From Bradyrhizobium niftali (GTDB taxonomy: Bacteria > Pseudomonadota > Alphaproteobacteria > Rhizobiales > Xanthobacteraceae), in contig NZ_SPQT01000035.1 of NCBI RefSeq assembly GCF_004571025.1, positions 1 through 64,000 on the forward strand: 64,000 nt of DNA, given 5' to 3'. A program made the position numbers and the translations under genes. A model generated the notes under the pieces. The model saw only the letters and a program-made list of their open reading frames with translations, was not told where the DNA came from and did not search any database. How positions within the stretch are numbered: the stretch's first letter is position 1; each line of letters begins with the position of its first letter. Below, one piece after another: positions 53,458 through 63,106 of the stretch.

Positions 53458-55018
53458 TCGCGCCGCCGCCGATCCCAACCGCGCGAGCGCCGCGACCTGG
53501 ATCGCCGTGCTCGCCGCCATGATCGGCTCGTTCATGGCGATCCTGAACATCCAGATCACCAACGCCTCGCTGCTCAACATCGAGGGCGGGATCGGCACCG
53601 GCGCGGACAACGGCTCCTGGATCTCGACGTCGTATCTGATCGGCGAGATCATCGTGATCCCGCTGACCGACTATTTGAGCCGTGTGTTCTCGTTCCGCCG
53701 CTACATGCTCGCGAGCGCGTCGCTGTTCGCCGCGTTCTCGATCGCCTGCGCCTTCACCAATGACCTGCCGTCGATGATCGCGATGCGCGGCCTGCAAGGC
53801 TTTGCCGGCGGCGTGCTGATCCCGATGGCGTTCACGCTGGTTCTGACCAAGCTGCCGAAGCCGCAGCAGCCGGTGGGACTCGCGATCTTTGCGCTATCCG
53901 TCACCTTTGCCCCGGCGATCGGTCCGACCATCGGCGGCTATCTCACCGAGACCTATGGCTGGCGCACCATCTTCTTCGTCAACGTGATCCCGACCGCGGT
54001 GATGGTGGCGGCGCTCTATCTGACGCTGGAGAAGCAGAAGATGCAGCTCGGCCTCCTGAAGGAAGGCGACTGGGCCGGCATCGTCACCATGGCGATCGGG
54101 CTGTCGGCGCTGCAGGCGGTGCTGGAGGAAGGCAACAAGGACGACTGGTTCTCCTCGCCCTTCATCGTCAAGCTCGCGGTGATCGCGGCTGTCAGCCTCA
54201 CGTTGTTCGTCACGATCGAGCTCACGATCGAGAAGCCGCTGATCCGGCTGCGCCTCCTCGCTCAGCGCAATTTCGGTTTCGGCACGCTCGCGATGACCAT
54301 GGTCGGCTTTGCGCTGTTCGGCTCGGTCTACATCCTGCCGGCCTATCTCGGCCAGGCGCAGGGCTACAATGCCGAGCAGATCGGCAACGTGCTGGCCTGG
54401 ACCGGCCTGCCGCAGCTCGTGCTGATCCCGCTGATCCCGAAGCTGATGCAGCGTTTTGATACGCGCTATATCGCCATCACCGGCCTTCTGATCTTCGCCT
54501 ATAGCTGCTTCATGAACACGGCGATGTCGCCGGACTATGCCGGCGACCAGCTCTGGATTCCGAACATCGTGCGCGCGGTCGGACAGGCCATGGTGCTGAC
54601 GCCGCTGACCTCGGTGCTGACGGGCGGCATCGCGCCGCAGGACGCAGCCGCGGCCTCCGGCATCAGCAACATGTTCCGCAATCTCGGCGGCGCGATCGGC
54701 ACGGCGACGCTGGCGACCATCATCACCAAGCGCGAGCAGTTCCACTCCAACATCATCGGCCAGTCGGTCACGCTCGGCCGCGAGGAGGTCCGCACCCGCA
54801 TCGCGCAGATGACGGACTACTTCATCGCGCACGGCGTGCCCGACCCCCACGCCGCGCGCGAGCAAGCCATCATCGCGCTCGGCAAGACCGTGAAGCGCCA
54901 GGCGCTGGTGATGGGCTATTCCGACACCTTTGCGGTGATCGGCGTCGTGCTGGTGCTCGCCGCGATCGCGGTGCTGCTGACGCGGCGCGTGAAGGCCGCG
55001 GGAGGACCGGCGCATTGA
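53405..55018 (+). CDS. DHA2-family (EmrB/QacA) MFS drug exporter
   Basis: This inner-membrane proton antiporter has 537 residues and about 14 membrane segments. DHA2 landmarks are motif A-like DYLSRVFSFRRYML and motif C-like ALSVTFAPAIGPTIGGYLTE. ATG 53405 has GGAGGG 8 bases upstream, although it lies 53 bases inside the adaptor gene, in another frame. The long overlap points to coupled synthesis. With the HlyD-type partner it forms a tripartite pump for hydrophobic compounds. Confidence 0.92.
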   Translation: MSNSLSITTQAAPAATPDRAAADPNRASAATWIAVLAAMIGSFMAILNIQITNASLLNIEGGIGTGADNGSWISTSYLIGEIIVIPLTDYLSRVFSFRRYMLASASLFAAFSIACAFTNDLPSMIAMRGLQGFAGGVLIPMAFTLVLTKLPKPQQPVGLAIFALSVTFAPAIGPTIGGYLTETYGWRTIFFVNVIPTAVMVAALYLTLEKQKMQLGLLKEGDWAGIVTMAIGLSALQAVLEEGNKDDWFSSPFIVKLAVIAAVSLTLFVTIELTIEKPLIRLRLLAQRNFGFGTLAMTMVGFALFGSVYILPAYLGQAQGYNAEQIGNVLAWTGLPQLVLIPLIPKLMQRFDTRYIAITGLLIFAYSCFMNTAMSPDYAGDQLWIPNIVRAVGQAMVLTPLTSVLTGGIAPQDAAAASGISNMFRNLGGAIGTATLATIITKREQFHSNIIGQSVTLGREEVRTRIAQMTDYFIAHGVPDPHAAREQAIIALGKTVKRQALVMGYSDTFAVIGVVLVLAAIAVLLTRRVKAAGGPAH

Positions 55019-55026
55019 GTGATCTC

Positions 55027-55050
55027 CCTCTCCCCGCTTGCGGGGAGAGG
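55027..55050. repeat. Short palindrome between convergent genes (family C core)
   Basis: CCTCTCCCC-N6-GGGGAGAGG lies just after the efflux gene stop and before the stop of the convergent esterase gene. It resembles the core of the repeats at 1-38 and 19632-19769 and can act as a bidirectional transcription end. Confidence 0.6.
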
Positions 55051-55063
55051 CGAAGGCCAGATC

Positions 55064-56725
55064 TCACTGCGCACAGAAATAGCTCGACGCCTCCGTCACC
55101 GACCCCGCCTCGTAGTGCGGCCAGGCCGGCCAGCGGCACAGCGGCAGCGCGCGGACGACTGGGAACGCGGGCGCTTCGGCCTTCTGCTCGGTCACTTCGA
55201 GGTCGCCCGGCGCCTGGTCCTTTTCGACCCAGTCGACCAGCACGCTAAGCATGTCGACATTGGCGGGCGCCCCCGAGCCGACATGATCGACGCCGGGCGC
55301 GGTGTAGAGCCGCGCGAACAGCGCCGTCGTCGCCGTACCCATCAAGCGCTCGACATTCTCGAAATAGCGGATGCCGGCATAGGGGCTTTGGGCATAGTCG
55401 GCCAAGTGCTCAAGGATGATCAGCTTGCCCTTGCGCTCGCGAAAGCGACTGAGGTCGGGATTGGTCGAGTCCATGAGGTTCGAGACCTCGAGTATCCGCG
55501 CCTTGTGCTCCTCCACCTTGTAGGTGGTGACGTCGAGCTTGGGATCGCGCGCGAACACATATTGAGTGCCGCCAGCGCCGTAGATCCAGGCGATGCCGTT
55601 GTTGGGCGCGGGCGGCTGCGCGGGCGGCGCGGTGCCGAGCCACCACGCGGTCCAGCCGCCGGTCGGACCGATCGCGGGCGTGTCTTCGCCCGAGACGCCC
55701 CAGCCCGGATAGTCGTCGAGACCGTTGGCGAGCACGAACGGGAATTTGTAGGTCGCATGCAGCGTGTTGACCGCCTTGATCTGCGCCTCGGTGAGACACT
55801 GATCGCCCGTCTTCCCGCTGGCGCAGCGCAGCGCCTCGACCTTGAACGCCGCCTTGCAGGTGACGGGATCCTGCACCAGCGCATCGTCGGAGCCATCGGC
55901 CTTGTCGCAAGCCGCCCGCACGGCCTCGCCGACCAGCTTCACCTGCGCCGGGTTGATCCAGCCGTCACCCATGGTCACGAGGCCCGAACGCGTGCCGGCA
56001 TGCTGCAGGCCGACCCAGTTGATGACGGGCACGCGGGCGAAAATGCCGTCGAAATCGTCGGGATAACGCTGCGCCATGGTGAGGCCCTCGCGACCGCCCT
56101 CGGACGAGCCCATGAAGTACATCTTCTCCGGCTTCTTGCCGTAGGCGCGCTGCATCAGCGCGACGGCAACGTCGCGAACCTTCTTGTAGGCGCGATGGGC
56201 GAAGTTCTCGAACGCTTCGTCATTGAGCGCGAACAATTGCGGCGGCTCGCCTGGCTTGGATTCGTGGCCGGAGTCGGTGCCGTAGGTGACGAAGCCGCGC
56301 GCGAGCGGCGACGGCTTGTCGAACGGATAAGCCGGCGGCAGCGCAAGACCGGTGATCAGCACGCCGTTGAAGCCGCCGCCGCCATATTGCACCGACCGCC
56401 CGTTCCATTCGACGGGAAGGTTGACCTGGAATTTGATCGGCGGCGCCTTGGGATCGACGGGATCGATGTGGCCGAGCACCTTGCAGAAACCGGGGTTGGC
56501 GGGCGTGATCCGCCCCGACGGCGTCGGGCCGCGCTCGGCAACGGCGAGTTGCGATGGCGCCTGCAACGTCGCGGAATCGATCTTCACGGCGTCAGCGCCG
56601 CCGACGAGACCCTTGCAGATCGTGTCGGCATCCTCCGCCAGCGTCACCGCCGACGCGCTGCTGGCGCTCATTGCGGCCACCGCGCCCACGAGCCATGCAC
56701 AGAGCTTCGCTCTCTTTTGCGTCAT
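55064..56725 (-). CDS. Tannase/feruloyl esterase family hydrolase, exported
   Basis: This 553-residue enzyme has the leader MTQKRAKLCAWLVGAVAAMS followed by ASSASA. The serine motif is GSSEGGREG, the aspartate lies in EHLADYAQSP, and the histidine in GVDHVGSG, in tannase-family order. Multiple paired cysteines fit a periplasmic or secreted protein. The family cleaves ester bonds of plant phenolics (gallate, ferulate) or related compounds. The ATG at 56725 is preferred over the frame from 56785. It is a single gene, convergent with the efflux operon. Confidence 0.89.
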   Translation of the reverse strand: MTQKRAKLCAWLVGAVAAMSASSASAVTLAEDADTICKGLVGGADAVKIDSATLQAPSQLAVAERGPTPSGRITPANPGFCKVLGHIDPVDPKAPPIKFQVNLPVEWNGRSVQYGGGGFNGVLITGLALPPAYPFDKPSPLARGFVTYGTDSGHESKPGEPPQLFALNDEAFENFAHRAYKKVRDVAVALMQRAYGKKPEKMYFMGSSEGGREGLTMAQRYPDDFDGIFARVPVINWVGLQHAGTRSGLVTMGDGWINPAQVKLVGEAVRAACDKADGSDDALVQDPVTCKAAFKVEALRCASGKTGDQCLTEAQIKAVNTLHATYKFPFVLANGLDDYPGWGVSGEDTPAIGPTGGWTAWWLGTAPPAQPPAPNNGIAWIYGAGGTQYVFARDPKLDVTTYKVEEHKARILEVSNLMDSTNPDLSRFRERKGKLIILEHLADYAQSPYAGIRYFENVERLMGTATTALFARLYTAPGVDHVGSGAPANVDMLSVLVDWVEKDQAPGDLEVTEQKAEAPAFPVVRALPLCRWPAWPHYEAGSVTEASSYFCAQ

Positions 56726-56824
56726 CGTTCCCACCCGGCGTTCGCTGTTTGTTGGATTTTGGTCCGTTGGCCGCATTGAATGCAACCTTCAACGTCCCGT
56801 CAATCGCTCACGTTCGCATTGTGA

Positions 56825-58279
56825 TCAAAACGATCCTAACGCGCTGCCCAGCGCGATCACGGCGACCAGCGCCAGCAGCGACGTCACGATGCCGACCATC
56901 ACGATGTCGAAATAGCTGTCACGGTGCGTCAGGCCGCAGATCGCGAGCAGGCTGACCACCGCGCCGTTGTGCGGCAGGATGTCAAGCGTCCCCGAGCCGA
57001 TCACCGCGACTCGATGCATCAGCGAGAGGTTGATTCCGGTGCGTGCGGCGAGTTCGACATAAGTCGGGCCGAGCGCATCGAGGGCGATGGTCAGGCCGCC
57101 GGAGGCCGAACCGGTCAGCGCCGCCAGGACGTTGGTCGCGACCGCAAGCGAGACGAGCGGTCCGCCCTCGATCGCCAGCACCCAGTCGCGCACGATCGTG
57201 AACGCCGGCAGCGAGGCGACGACTGCGCCGAATCCGACGAGGCTGGCGACGCTGAACGCAGGCAGCACCGACGCATTGGCCCCCGCGTCCATGGTCCGGC
57301 GAAGCGCCGGCAGGCGGGCCCGGTTCAGCGCGATGGTCGTGACGATGGCCGCCGCCAGCGCCACCGCGACCGACCACACGCCCGCGACGGCCGCGAGCGA
57401 CGTTTCGCCAAAACGCTGCTCGGCGAGATAGCTGACATCGAGCCGCGGCAGCACCACGAGCGACATCACCAGATTCACGGTGACGACGACGACCAGCGGC
57501 GCGATGGCGTTCAGCACGGGCGAAGGCCGGTCGCTGCGATGACCGTGTTGCAGTTCAGCCGGATCGAACTCGCGCGCGGTCGTTGCGCGCTCGCGCACGA
57601 GTTCGTCGGCGGCGGCCTGCTCGATCAAGCCGTCGGCATCGTCGCCATAGCCTTCTCCGGCGCGGCGGGCTGCTGCCTCGGCGCGATGCAGCCACCACAA
57701 TCCTGTCACGAGCATGATGAGGGAGGCAATGATGCCGTGGCCTGGTGCGGCGAACGGCGTCGTCCCGAAGAACGGCATCGGGATCGCATTCTGGATCGAC
57801 GGCGTGCCTGGCAGGGCCGACATCGTGAAGGTCGACGTTCCCAGCACGATCGCGGCCGGGATCAAACGACGCGGAATCGAAGCCGCGCGAAACAGCGAGC
57901 GGGCCATGGGAACGATGACGAAGAACGCGACGAACAGGCTGACGCCGCCATAGGTGACCAGCGCGCCGGCGAGAACGACCGCCAGGATCACGCGCCGCTC
58001 GCCAAGGCGCTCCGCCATGAAGCCGGCGACCGACGTCACCGCGCCGCTGTCATCCATCAACTTGCCGAAGACGGCGCCAAGCAGAAAGATCGGGAAGAAC
58101 TGCGCCAGGAATCCCGCCGCATTCACCATGAACACCTGGGTCAGGTTCGCAAGCAACGGTTCGCCGCCGAACAGGGCAGCAACGAGTGCCGCGAACGGCG
58201 CGAGCAGAAGCACGCTCCAGCCGCGAAAGGCAAACAGGACAAGCAGGCCGAGCCCGACGAGAAGGCCGAGAAGCCCCAT
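56825..58279 (-). CDS. GntP-family permease
   Basis: This 484-residue inner-membrane proton symporter has 12-14 hydrophobic segments and a soluble acidic loop at about 205-245. GntP-type landmarks are AALFGGEPLLANLTQVFMVN, FLLGAVFGKLMDDSGAV and TGSASGGLTIALDALGP. The family carries gluconate, D-3-hydroxybutyrate or related acids. It follows the patatin gene by 3 bases on the same strand. In relatives, patatin and GntP genes often lie beside 3-hydroxybutyrate dehydrogenase, so a hydroxybutyrate substrate is my best inference. Confidence 0.89.
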   Translation of the reverse strand: MGLLGLLVGLGLLVLFAFRGWSVLLLAPFAALVAALFGGEPLLANLTQVFMVNAAGFLAQFFPIFLLGAVFGKLMDDSGAVTSVAGFMAERLGERRVILAVVLAGALVTYGGVSLFVAFFVIVPMARSLFRAASIPRRLIPAAIVLGTSTFTMSALPGTPSIQNAIPMPFFGTTPFAAPGHGIIASLIMLVTGLWWLHRAEAAARRAGEGYGDDADGLIEQAAADELVRERATTAREFDPAELQHGHRSDRPSPVLNAIAPLVVVVTVNLVMSLVVLPRLDVSYLAEQRFGETSLAAVAGVWSVAVALAAAIVTTIALNRARLPALRRTMDAGANASVLPAFSVASLVGFGAVVASLPAFTIVRDWVLAIEGGPLVSLAVATNVLAALTGSASGGLTIALDALGPTYVELAARTGINLSLMHRVAVIGSGTLDILPHNGAVVSLLAICGLTHRDSYFDIVMVGIVTSLLALVAVIALGSALGSF

Positions 58280-58282
58280 GTC

Positions 58283-59302
58283 TCAGCACTCCGTCAGGAG
58301 GACGTCGAGATCAGCGGTCGATTGCCGGCCGATGTCGGCACCATGCTCGGCGAGAAACGCGTCCGCGGCCATGCGGCCCTCGGCGCGCAGCATCGAGACG
58401 AATTCCCATTCCGCGTTGAGTTTCGAGGACGCGCCGAACTTCGTCAGCATGTCGCTCTTGATCCGGTGCGTCCGCATCTTCGCCCAGCGCGCGCCCTCGC
58501 CGCTGCCTGGGTCGGCCGCCTGACGCAGCAGAGCGATCATGCGCAGTTCCTTCATCAGCGGCGAGTTGAACGAGATTTCGTTCAGCCGGTTGAGGATTTC
58601 AGCCGCTGTCCGCGGTTCCTCCGGCCGCTCGGTCGGATTGATCTGGACGAGGATGGTGTCGTGCGCATCGCTCTCGCGAACCAGCGGCGTGATTGTCGGG
58701 TTGCCGGCGAAGCCGCCGTCCCAATAGGGCTCGCCGTCGATCTCGATGGCACGGAACATGGTCGGCAGACAGGCGGATGCCAGCAGCACATCCGCCGTGA
58801 TCTCCGCGTTGCGGAAGATACGGCCGCGTCCGGTGCGCACCCGCGTCGCGGTGATGAACAGCTGGATCGGCGAGCGCACGAGGCGTTCGAAATCGATGCT
58901 CTCGGCCAGCACTGCGCGCAGCGGGTTGTAGCCGGTTGGATTGAGGTCGTAGGGCGACAACACGCGCGACATCAGATCGGTGAGGATGTAGAAGGGCGAC
59001 GTATCGAGGGTCCAGCGCCCCATCAGCCGGTCGAGCGGCGAGCGTTGGAGCGGACTGAAGGCTGCGGCCCTGGAGACGCGGCGCCAGTATTGTTCGAGCG
59101 CATCACGTGCGCCCTCGGCGCCGCCGGCCGTCCAGCCGTCCGCCAGGACCGCCGCATTCATCGCGCCTGCGGAGGTTCCGGAGATCGCGGCGATCGTGAG
59201 CCATCTCTCTTCCAGAAGACGGTCGAGCACGCCCCAGGAGAAGGCGCCGTGCGAACCGCCACCCTGCAGCGCGAGGTCAATCAGTACGACGTCCCGTTCC
59301 AT
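58283..59302 (-). CDS. Patatin-like phospholipase or lipid acyl hydrolase
   Basis: This 339-residue protein has the oxyanion motif LQGGGSHGAFSWGVLD, the nucleophile serine in GTSAGAMN (GxSxG), and the DGG motif with its aspartate (YWDGGFAGNP). This gives a complete Ser-Asp dyad. It has no leader, so it acts in the cytoplasm or on membranes. I start at ATG 59302; the frame opens at TTG 59329. The GntP permease gene lies 3 bases downstream. It may act on storage polyester or on membrane lipid. Confidence 0.9.
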   Translation of the reverse strand: MERDVVLIDLALQGGGSHGAFSWGVLDRLLEERWLTIAAISGTSAGAMNAAVLADGWTAGGAEGARDALEQYWRRVSRAAAFSPLQRSPLDRLMGRWTLDTSPFYILTDLMSRVLSPYDLNPTGYNPLRAVLAESIDFERLVRSPIQLFITATRVRTGRGRIFRNAEITADVLLASACLPTMFRAIEIDGEPYWDGGFAGNPTITPLVRESDAHDTILVQINPTERPEEPRTAAEILNRLNEISFNSPLMKELRMIALLRQAADPGSGEGARWAKMRTHRIKSDMLTKFGASSKLNAEWEFVSMLRAEGRMAADAFLAEHGADIGRQSTADLDVLLTEC

Positions 59303-59411
59303 GGCGGCACCGACGCAACTGAAGCTCAAATTCGACGCGATTTGTAACGCGCCGAAGATGGCGGCAGTTTAGAGAGCCATGGCCGTAGAATGCAACCAGA
59401 ACGTGGGCGAT

Positions 59412-60656
59412 TTAGTGCTCGAATACCAGCCTTGCGCCGACCGTGCCGTCGAGGGCGCGGATCTGCTGGAGCAGCGTGGCCGAATCCTGACCGGCGAGAT
59501 CGGCGTCGAGCACGACGTAGCCGAGGTCGCCGGCGGTCTCCAGATATTGCGCGGCGATGTTGATGTCGCGCTGGAGGAAGACCTCGTTCAGCCGCCGCAG
59601 CATGCCCGGTACGTTGCGATGGACATGGCTGAAGCGCGCGCCGGAGGGACGCAGATGCAGCTGCACCTCCGGGAAATTCACCGCGCCCATGGTCGAGCCG
59701 GTGATGAAATAGTCGACCAGCTTGCGGGCGACCTCGCCGCCGATGCGCTCCTGCGCCTCTTCGGTCGAGCCGCCGATATGCGGGGTGAGGATGACGTTGT
59801 CGAGGCCCTGCACCGGGCTCTTGAAACGATCGGAGTTCGAGGACGGCTCGACCGGAAACACGTCGATGGCGGCCCCGGCGATGTGACCGTCGCGTAAGGC
59901 GCGAGCCAGCGCATCGAGATCGACCACGGTGCCGCGGCTGTTGTTGATCAGGAACGAGCCCGGCTTCATCGCCCGCAGTTCCTTCTCGCCGATCATGCCG
60001 GCGGTCTCCGGGGTCTCCGGCACGTGCAGACTGACGATGTCGCTCTGCGCCAGCAGCTCTTCGAGTTTCTCGACCGGCTCTGTGTTGCCGTGGCGGAGCT
60101 TGTCGGTGCGGTCGTAATAGATCACGCGCATGCCCATTGCCTCGGCCAAGGTCGAGAGCTGCGAGCCGATATTGCCGTAGCCGATGATGCCGAGGGTGCG
60201 GCCGCGCACCTCGCGGCTGCCGGTCGCGGACTTGTCCCATCCGCCGTCATGGGCCGAGACCGAGCGTGGAAAAATCTGCCGCAGCAGCATCACGATCTCG
60301 CCGATCACGAGCTCGGCGACGCTGCGCGTGTTGGAGAATGGCGCGTTGAAGACGGGAATACCGCGCTTGCGCGCCGCCAGCAGATCGACCTGGTTGGTGC
60401 CGACGCTGAAGCAGCCGACCGCAAGGAGCTGATCGGCGGCCGCCAGCACGTCGTCGGTAATCTGGGTGCGCGAGCGGATGCCGAGCAACGACACGCCCTT
60501 GAGCGCCTGGCGCAGCGCCTCGCCGTCCAGCGCCTTGGTCAGACGCTCGACATTGGTGAAGCCCGCGCTCCGGAACAGGTCCACGGCACTGTCATTGACG
60601 CCTTCGAGCAGCAGCGCCTTCGCGCTCCGCTCAGGGCTTTGGCCTGGGGCTGGCAT
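59412..60656 (-). CDS. serA: D-3-phosphoglycerate dehydrogenase (E. coli-type, ACT domain)
   Basis: This 414-residue NAD-dependent dehydrogenase carries out the first step of serine synthesis. The Rossmann motif is GIIGYGNIGSQ and the catalytic arginine is in INNSRGTVVD. The catalytic histidine lies in TPHIGGSTEEAQ, with the acidic partner in between. A C-terminal ACT domain spans about 335-414 and should bind serine for feedback. Length and layout match the short E. coli-type SerA. ATG 60656 has GGAG 6 bases upstream; the frame from 60755 is not used. Many of these genomes also carry the longer SerA, so this may be a second enzyme. Confidence 0.88.
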   Translation of the reverse strand: MPAPGQSPERSAKALLLEGVNDSAVDLFRSAGFTNVERLTKALDGEALRQALKGVSLLGIRSRTQITDDVLAAADQLLAVGCFSVGTNQVDLLAARKRGIPVFNAPFSNTRSVAELVIGEIVMLLRQIFPRSVSAHDGGWDKSATGSREVRGRTLGIIGYGNIGSQLSTLAEAMGMRVIYYDRTDKLRHGNTEPVEKLEELLAQSDIVSLHVPETPETAGMIGEKELRAMKPGSFLINNSRGTVVDLDALARALRDGHIAGAAIDVFPVEPSSNSDRFKSPVQGLDNVILTPHIGGSTEEAQERIGGEVARKLVDYFITGSTMGAVNFPEVQLHLRPSGARFSHVHRNVPGMLRRLNEVFLQRDINIAAQYLETAGDLGYVVLDADLAGQDSATLLQQIRALDGTVGARLVFEH

Positions 60657-60966
60657 AGGATCTCCATGAATGGCGGCTTTGCCGCAGCTCATAAACCGCG
60701 GACGAGGCGCAGCACAATAGGGTTTGGATACGGGAACAAGATGGCAGCACGACATTGAAGGGGCTGTCAGGGCCCTCCCGCCTCCGCGTAACCGGTCCTG
60801 GCTTTCGCCAGCAGTTGTGGCGCGAGAGCTTAACCGCGAGCCTTCGCCAAACCCAATCCTGGGGTAATGGGTCCTGGATCAGCGCTCGCTGCTGGACAAC
60901 GCTACGCGTTGCCAAGCGCTCGCTTGTCCAGGACGACGGAAAGATTTTCCCAGCATCGCGACGGTC
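60657..60966. other. 310-base intergenic stretch with a decayed repeat
   Basis: Positions about 60755-60945 look like a decayed family A element (GGTCCTGGCTTTCGCCAG on the left; CTTGTCCAGGACGACGG on the right) with inner CGCTCGCTGCT / AGCGCTCGCT palindromes. No gene or clear promoter was found. Confidence 0.45.
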
Positions 60967-62199
60967 TCAAATCACATAAAACCCATGCGTGCCATCGCGG
61001 CGCAGCTGCTCGACGAGGCCGTATTCCCAATCGAGGTAGGCCTGCATCGCACCTTCGGCGACATCGGTCCCCTCATAGGGACGGCGGTAGCGGTGCGCCG
61101 GATCCGGCTTCGGCAGCACGAGCGGCGGACCGACCTCCAGCGCGCCGTCATAACCGCCCTCGAGCACGTACACCTCCCAGCCCATCTGCGCGAGCCAGGA
61201 CGCCGTCATGTCGGCGCGCACGCCCCTGTCGTCGGTCAACAGAATGCGCGCGCCGCGCACCGGTGCGGCCATGTCGGTCTCCTGGACGAGCTGACCGCCG
61301 GGATAGTGGCGAAAGCCCGGAAGGTGGCCAGCCGCATAGTCCTCCGCATCGCGCACGTCGAAGCGGTAGAGCGTGCGATCGGTCTGCGCGAGCAGCGCAG
61401 CCATCTCGCTCGCGCCGATGTGGCGGACGCCGGCGCGATAGGCGACGTCGCGGGCATTGACTGGACCGCCTTCGAACGGTCCGATCGCCCCGCGCCGATC
61501 GGCGCCGTGGTTGAGCGCATGCCGTGCCAGCGTCCAGCCGATGGTGCCGTTGCGCAGCGCGCGGACCTTGTTGGGCACGCCGGCATTGATCAGCGACTGG
61601 GTGCCGATGATCGAGCGCGTCCGCCCGGCGCAATTGACGATGATGGTGGTGTCGGGATCGGGCGCGGCTTGGCCTGCCCGCAGCACCAGCTCCGCGCCGG
61701 GCACGCTGACCGAGCCCGGAATGTTCATGGTCGCATATTCGTCGAAGCGGCGGACGTCGAGGATGGCGATGTTGGCCTTGTCCGCAATCAGTTTTGCCAC
61801 TTCGTCAGCGCTGAACGACGGCGTGTGCCGGCGCGCCTCGACCAGCTCGCCGAACGCTTTCGAATAGGAGTTGACGTCCTCGAACACCTGATAGCCCGCG
61901 TCGCGCCAGGCCTTCAGCCCGCCATCGAGCGCGCGGACATTGCTGTAGCCGAGCGCAGCCAGGCATTCTGCTCCGGCCGCGACCAGCCCCTCACCGTCAT
62001 CATAGAGCACGACCGGCACGTCTTTGCGCGGCAGCCTCACCTCGGCTTCGACCGCAATCCGGTTCGCGGCCATGTTGGCAGCGAACAAGGGATGGCCGGT
62101 GGCGAACGCGGCCTCGTATCTGAGATCGAGCAGCGCGATCTCCTCGCGCAGCAGCAGCGCGCGGCGGATATCGGCGGGGGTGACGGTCGGGATCGTCAT
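60967..62199 (-). CDS. Three-domain rhodanese protein with one active-site cysteine
   Basis: This protein has 410 residues and three rhodanese domains at about 1-110, 118-225 and 255-365. Only the second has the active-site cysteine, in IIVNCAGRTRS. The first has VVLYDDGEG and the third ILLTDDRGV in the same loop, so they are likely inactive or bind something else. ATG 62199 (MTIPTVTPADIRRAL) is chosen; the frame from 62628 runs through another gene's promoter. It has no leader. It may move sulfur between partners. It is divergent from the small exported protein at 62386. Confidence 0.86.
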   Translation of the reverse strand: MTIPTVTPADIRRALLLREEIALLDLRYEAAFATGHPLFAANMAANRIAVEAEVRLPRKDVPVVLYDDGEGLVAAGAECLAALGYSNVRALDGGLKAWRDAGYQVFEDVNSYSKAFGELVEARRHTPSFSADEVAKLIADKANIAILDVRRFDEYATMNIPGSVSVPGAELVLRAGQAAPDPDTTIIVNCAGRTRSIIGTQSLINAGVPNKVRALRNGTIGWTLARHALNHGADRRGAIGPFEGGPVNARDVAYRAGVRHIGASEMAALLAQTDRTLYRFDVRDAEDYAAGHLPGFRHYPGGQLVQETDMAAPVRGARILLTDDRGVRADMTASWLAQMGWEVYVLEGGYDGALEVGPPLVLPKPDPAHRYRRPYEGTDVAEGAMQAYLDWEYGLVEQLRRDGTHGFYVI

Positions 62200-62385
62200 C
62201 GGACATGCAGCCTTCGAAGTTTGAACAGGGCGCTTTTGGCCGATTGCGGACCGCTTGACCAGCCCGACGGGGGCATGCCCTCCCGCTCTGCGGCGTGCAA
62301 TCCCGTGGAGCCGCTGAAAAGAAGCATGTTGTCCGCCCGCGCGGGGCGGGTAAAGTTCCGATTCGTGCGTGGGGGGAGGGGCAGC

Positions 62386-63054
62386 ATGCGAACCATAAAA
62401 TTCCTGGTGGTGTTTCTGGTGCTTCCGGGTGCGGCCATGGCCGCGCTGACCAATGCGGAGCGCAAGTCCCAATTCGAGCGGGCGATGGCGTCGATCGTAG
62501 CTGCGACGACGCCGACCGTGTTCGGCTTTGTCCGCGACACGCTGATCAAGGACTACGTCGCCTGCAAGCCCAACAAGGGGCAGGCCGTGGAGCTCATCAG
62601 CGCGAGCTATTTTCGGTCCTGTGAGCACGAGGACGCATCGGCCACCGGTGAGCGCTCACTGGAAGCGTGCCAGTTGCGCTATGGCAAGCCGTGCGCCCTG
62701 CTGGCGGTGAACGAGGAGATCGTCGCGGAAGGCGAACTGACAGCGCGGGACATGCCGCGTCTGCATTATGCGGGCAAGTATGACCTGTCCCAGATTCCGA
62801 TCATCCGGCGGGTGACGCGACAGCGCCCCGACGTGCAGAACTACGATAAGGCCATGGAGCCGAAAGCGATGGCCATCCACCCCTGGGGGAAGCTGTTCAT
62901 CTCGGCGGGCGATGCGAGCTTGAACGATGCCCAGGCCTCCGCACTGGCAAAATGCAACAGCGATCCCACGCGAAATGGCAGGGATGGCGGCTGCTTTGTC
63001 TACGCCGTCAACAACGACGTCATCATTGATGAACGGCACATGCAGCCGAAGTGA
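62386..63054 (+). CDS. Unrecognised exported protein with paired cysteines
   Basis: This 222-residue protein has the leader MRTIKFLVVFLVLPGAAMAA and the strong ribosome site GGGGGGAGGGG. The mature part has six cysteines (CKPNK, FRSCEH, ACQLRYGKPC, AKCNS, GGCFVYA), suggesting disulfides in the periplasm. The C-terminal part (SLNDAQASALAKCN; GGCFVYAVNNDVII) resembles DUF4189-like or stress-related small domains. I do not assign a function. A shadow frame runs from 60985 into this gene. Confidence 0.72.
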   Translation: MRTIKFLVVFLVLPGAAMAALTNAERKSQFERAMASIVAATTPTVFGFVRDTLIKDYVACKPNKGQAVELISASYFRSCEHEDASATGERSLEACQLRYGKPCALLAVNEEIVAEGELTARDMPRLHYAGKYDLSQIPIIRRVTRQRPDVQNYDKAMEPKAMAIHPWGKLFISAGDASLNDAQASALAKCNSDPTRNGRDGGCFVYAVNNDVIIDERHMQPK

Positions 63055-63106
63055 CGTGTCGATCTCGTGACTCGATCCAGGCGGATTCGACCAGCGGCTT
63101 GTCGGA

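Noticed and set aside
60985..63054. A 689-codon plus-strand frame spanning the rhodanese gene and the exported protein
   Set aside because: Only the last 222 codons, from ATG 62386 with a strong ribosome site and leader, look real. The rest is antisense to the rhodanese gene.
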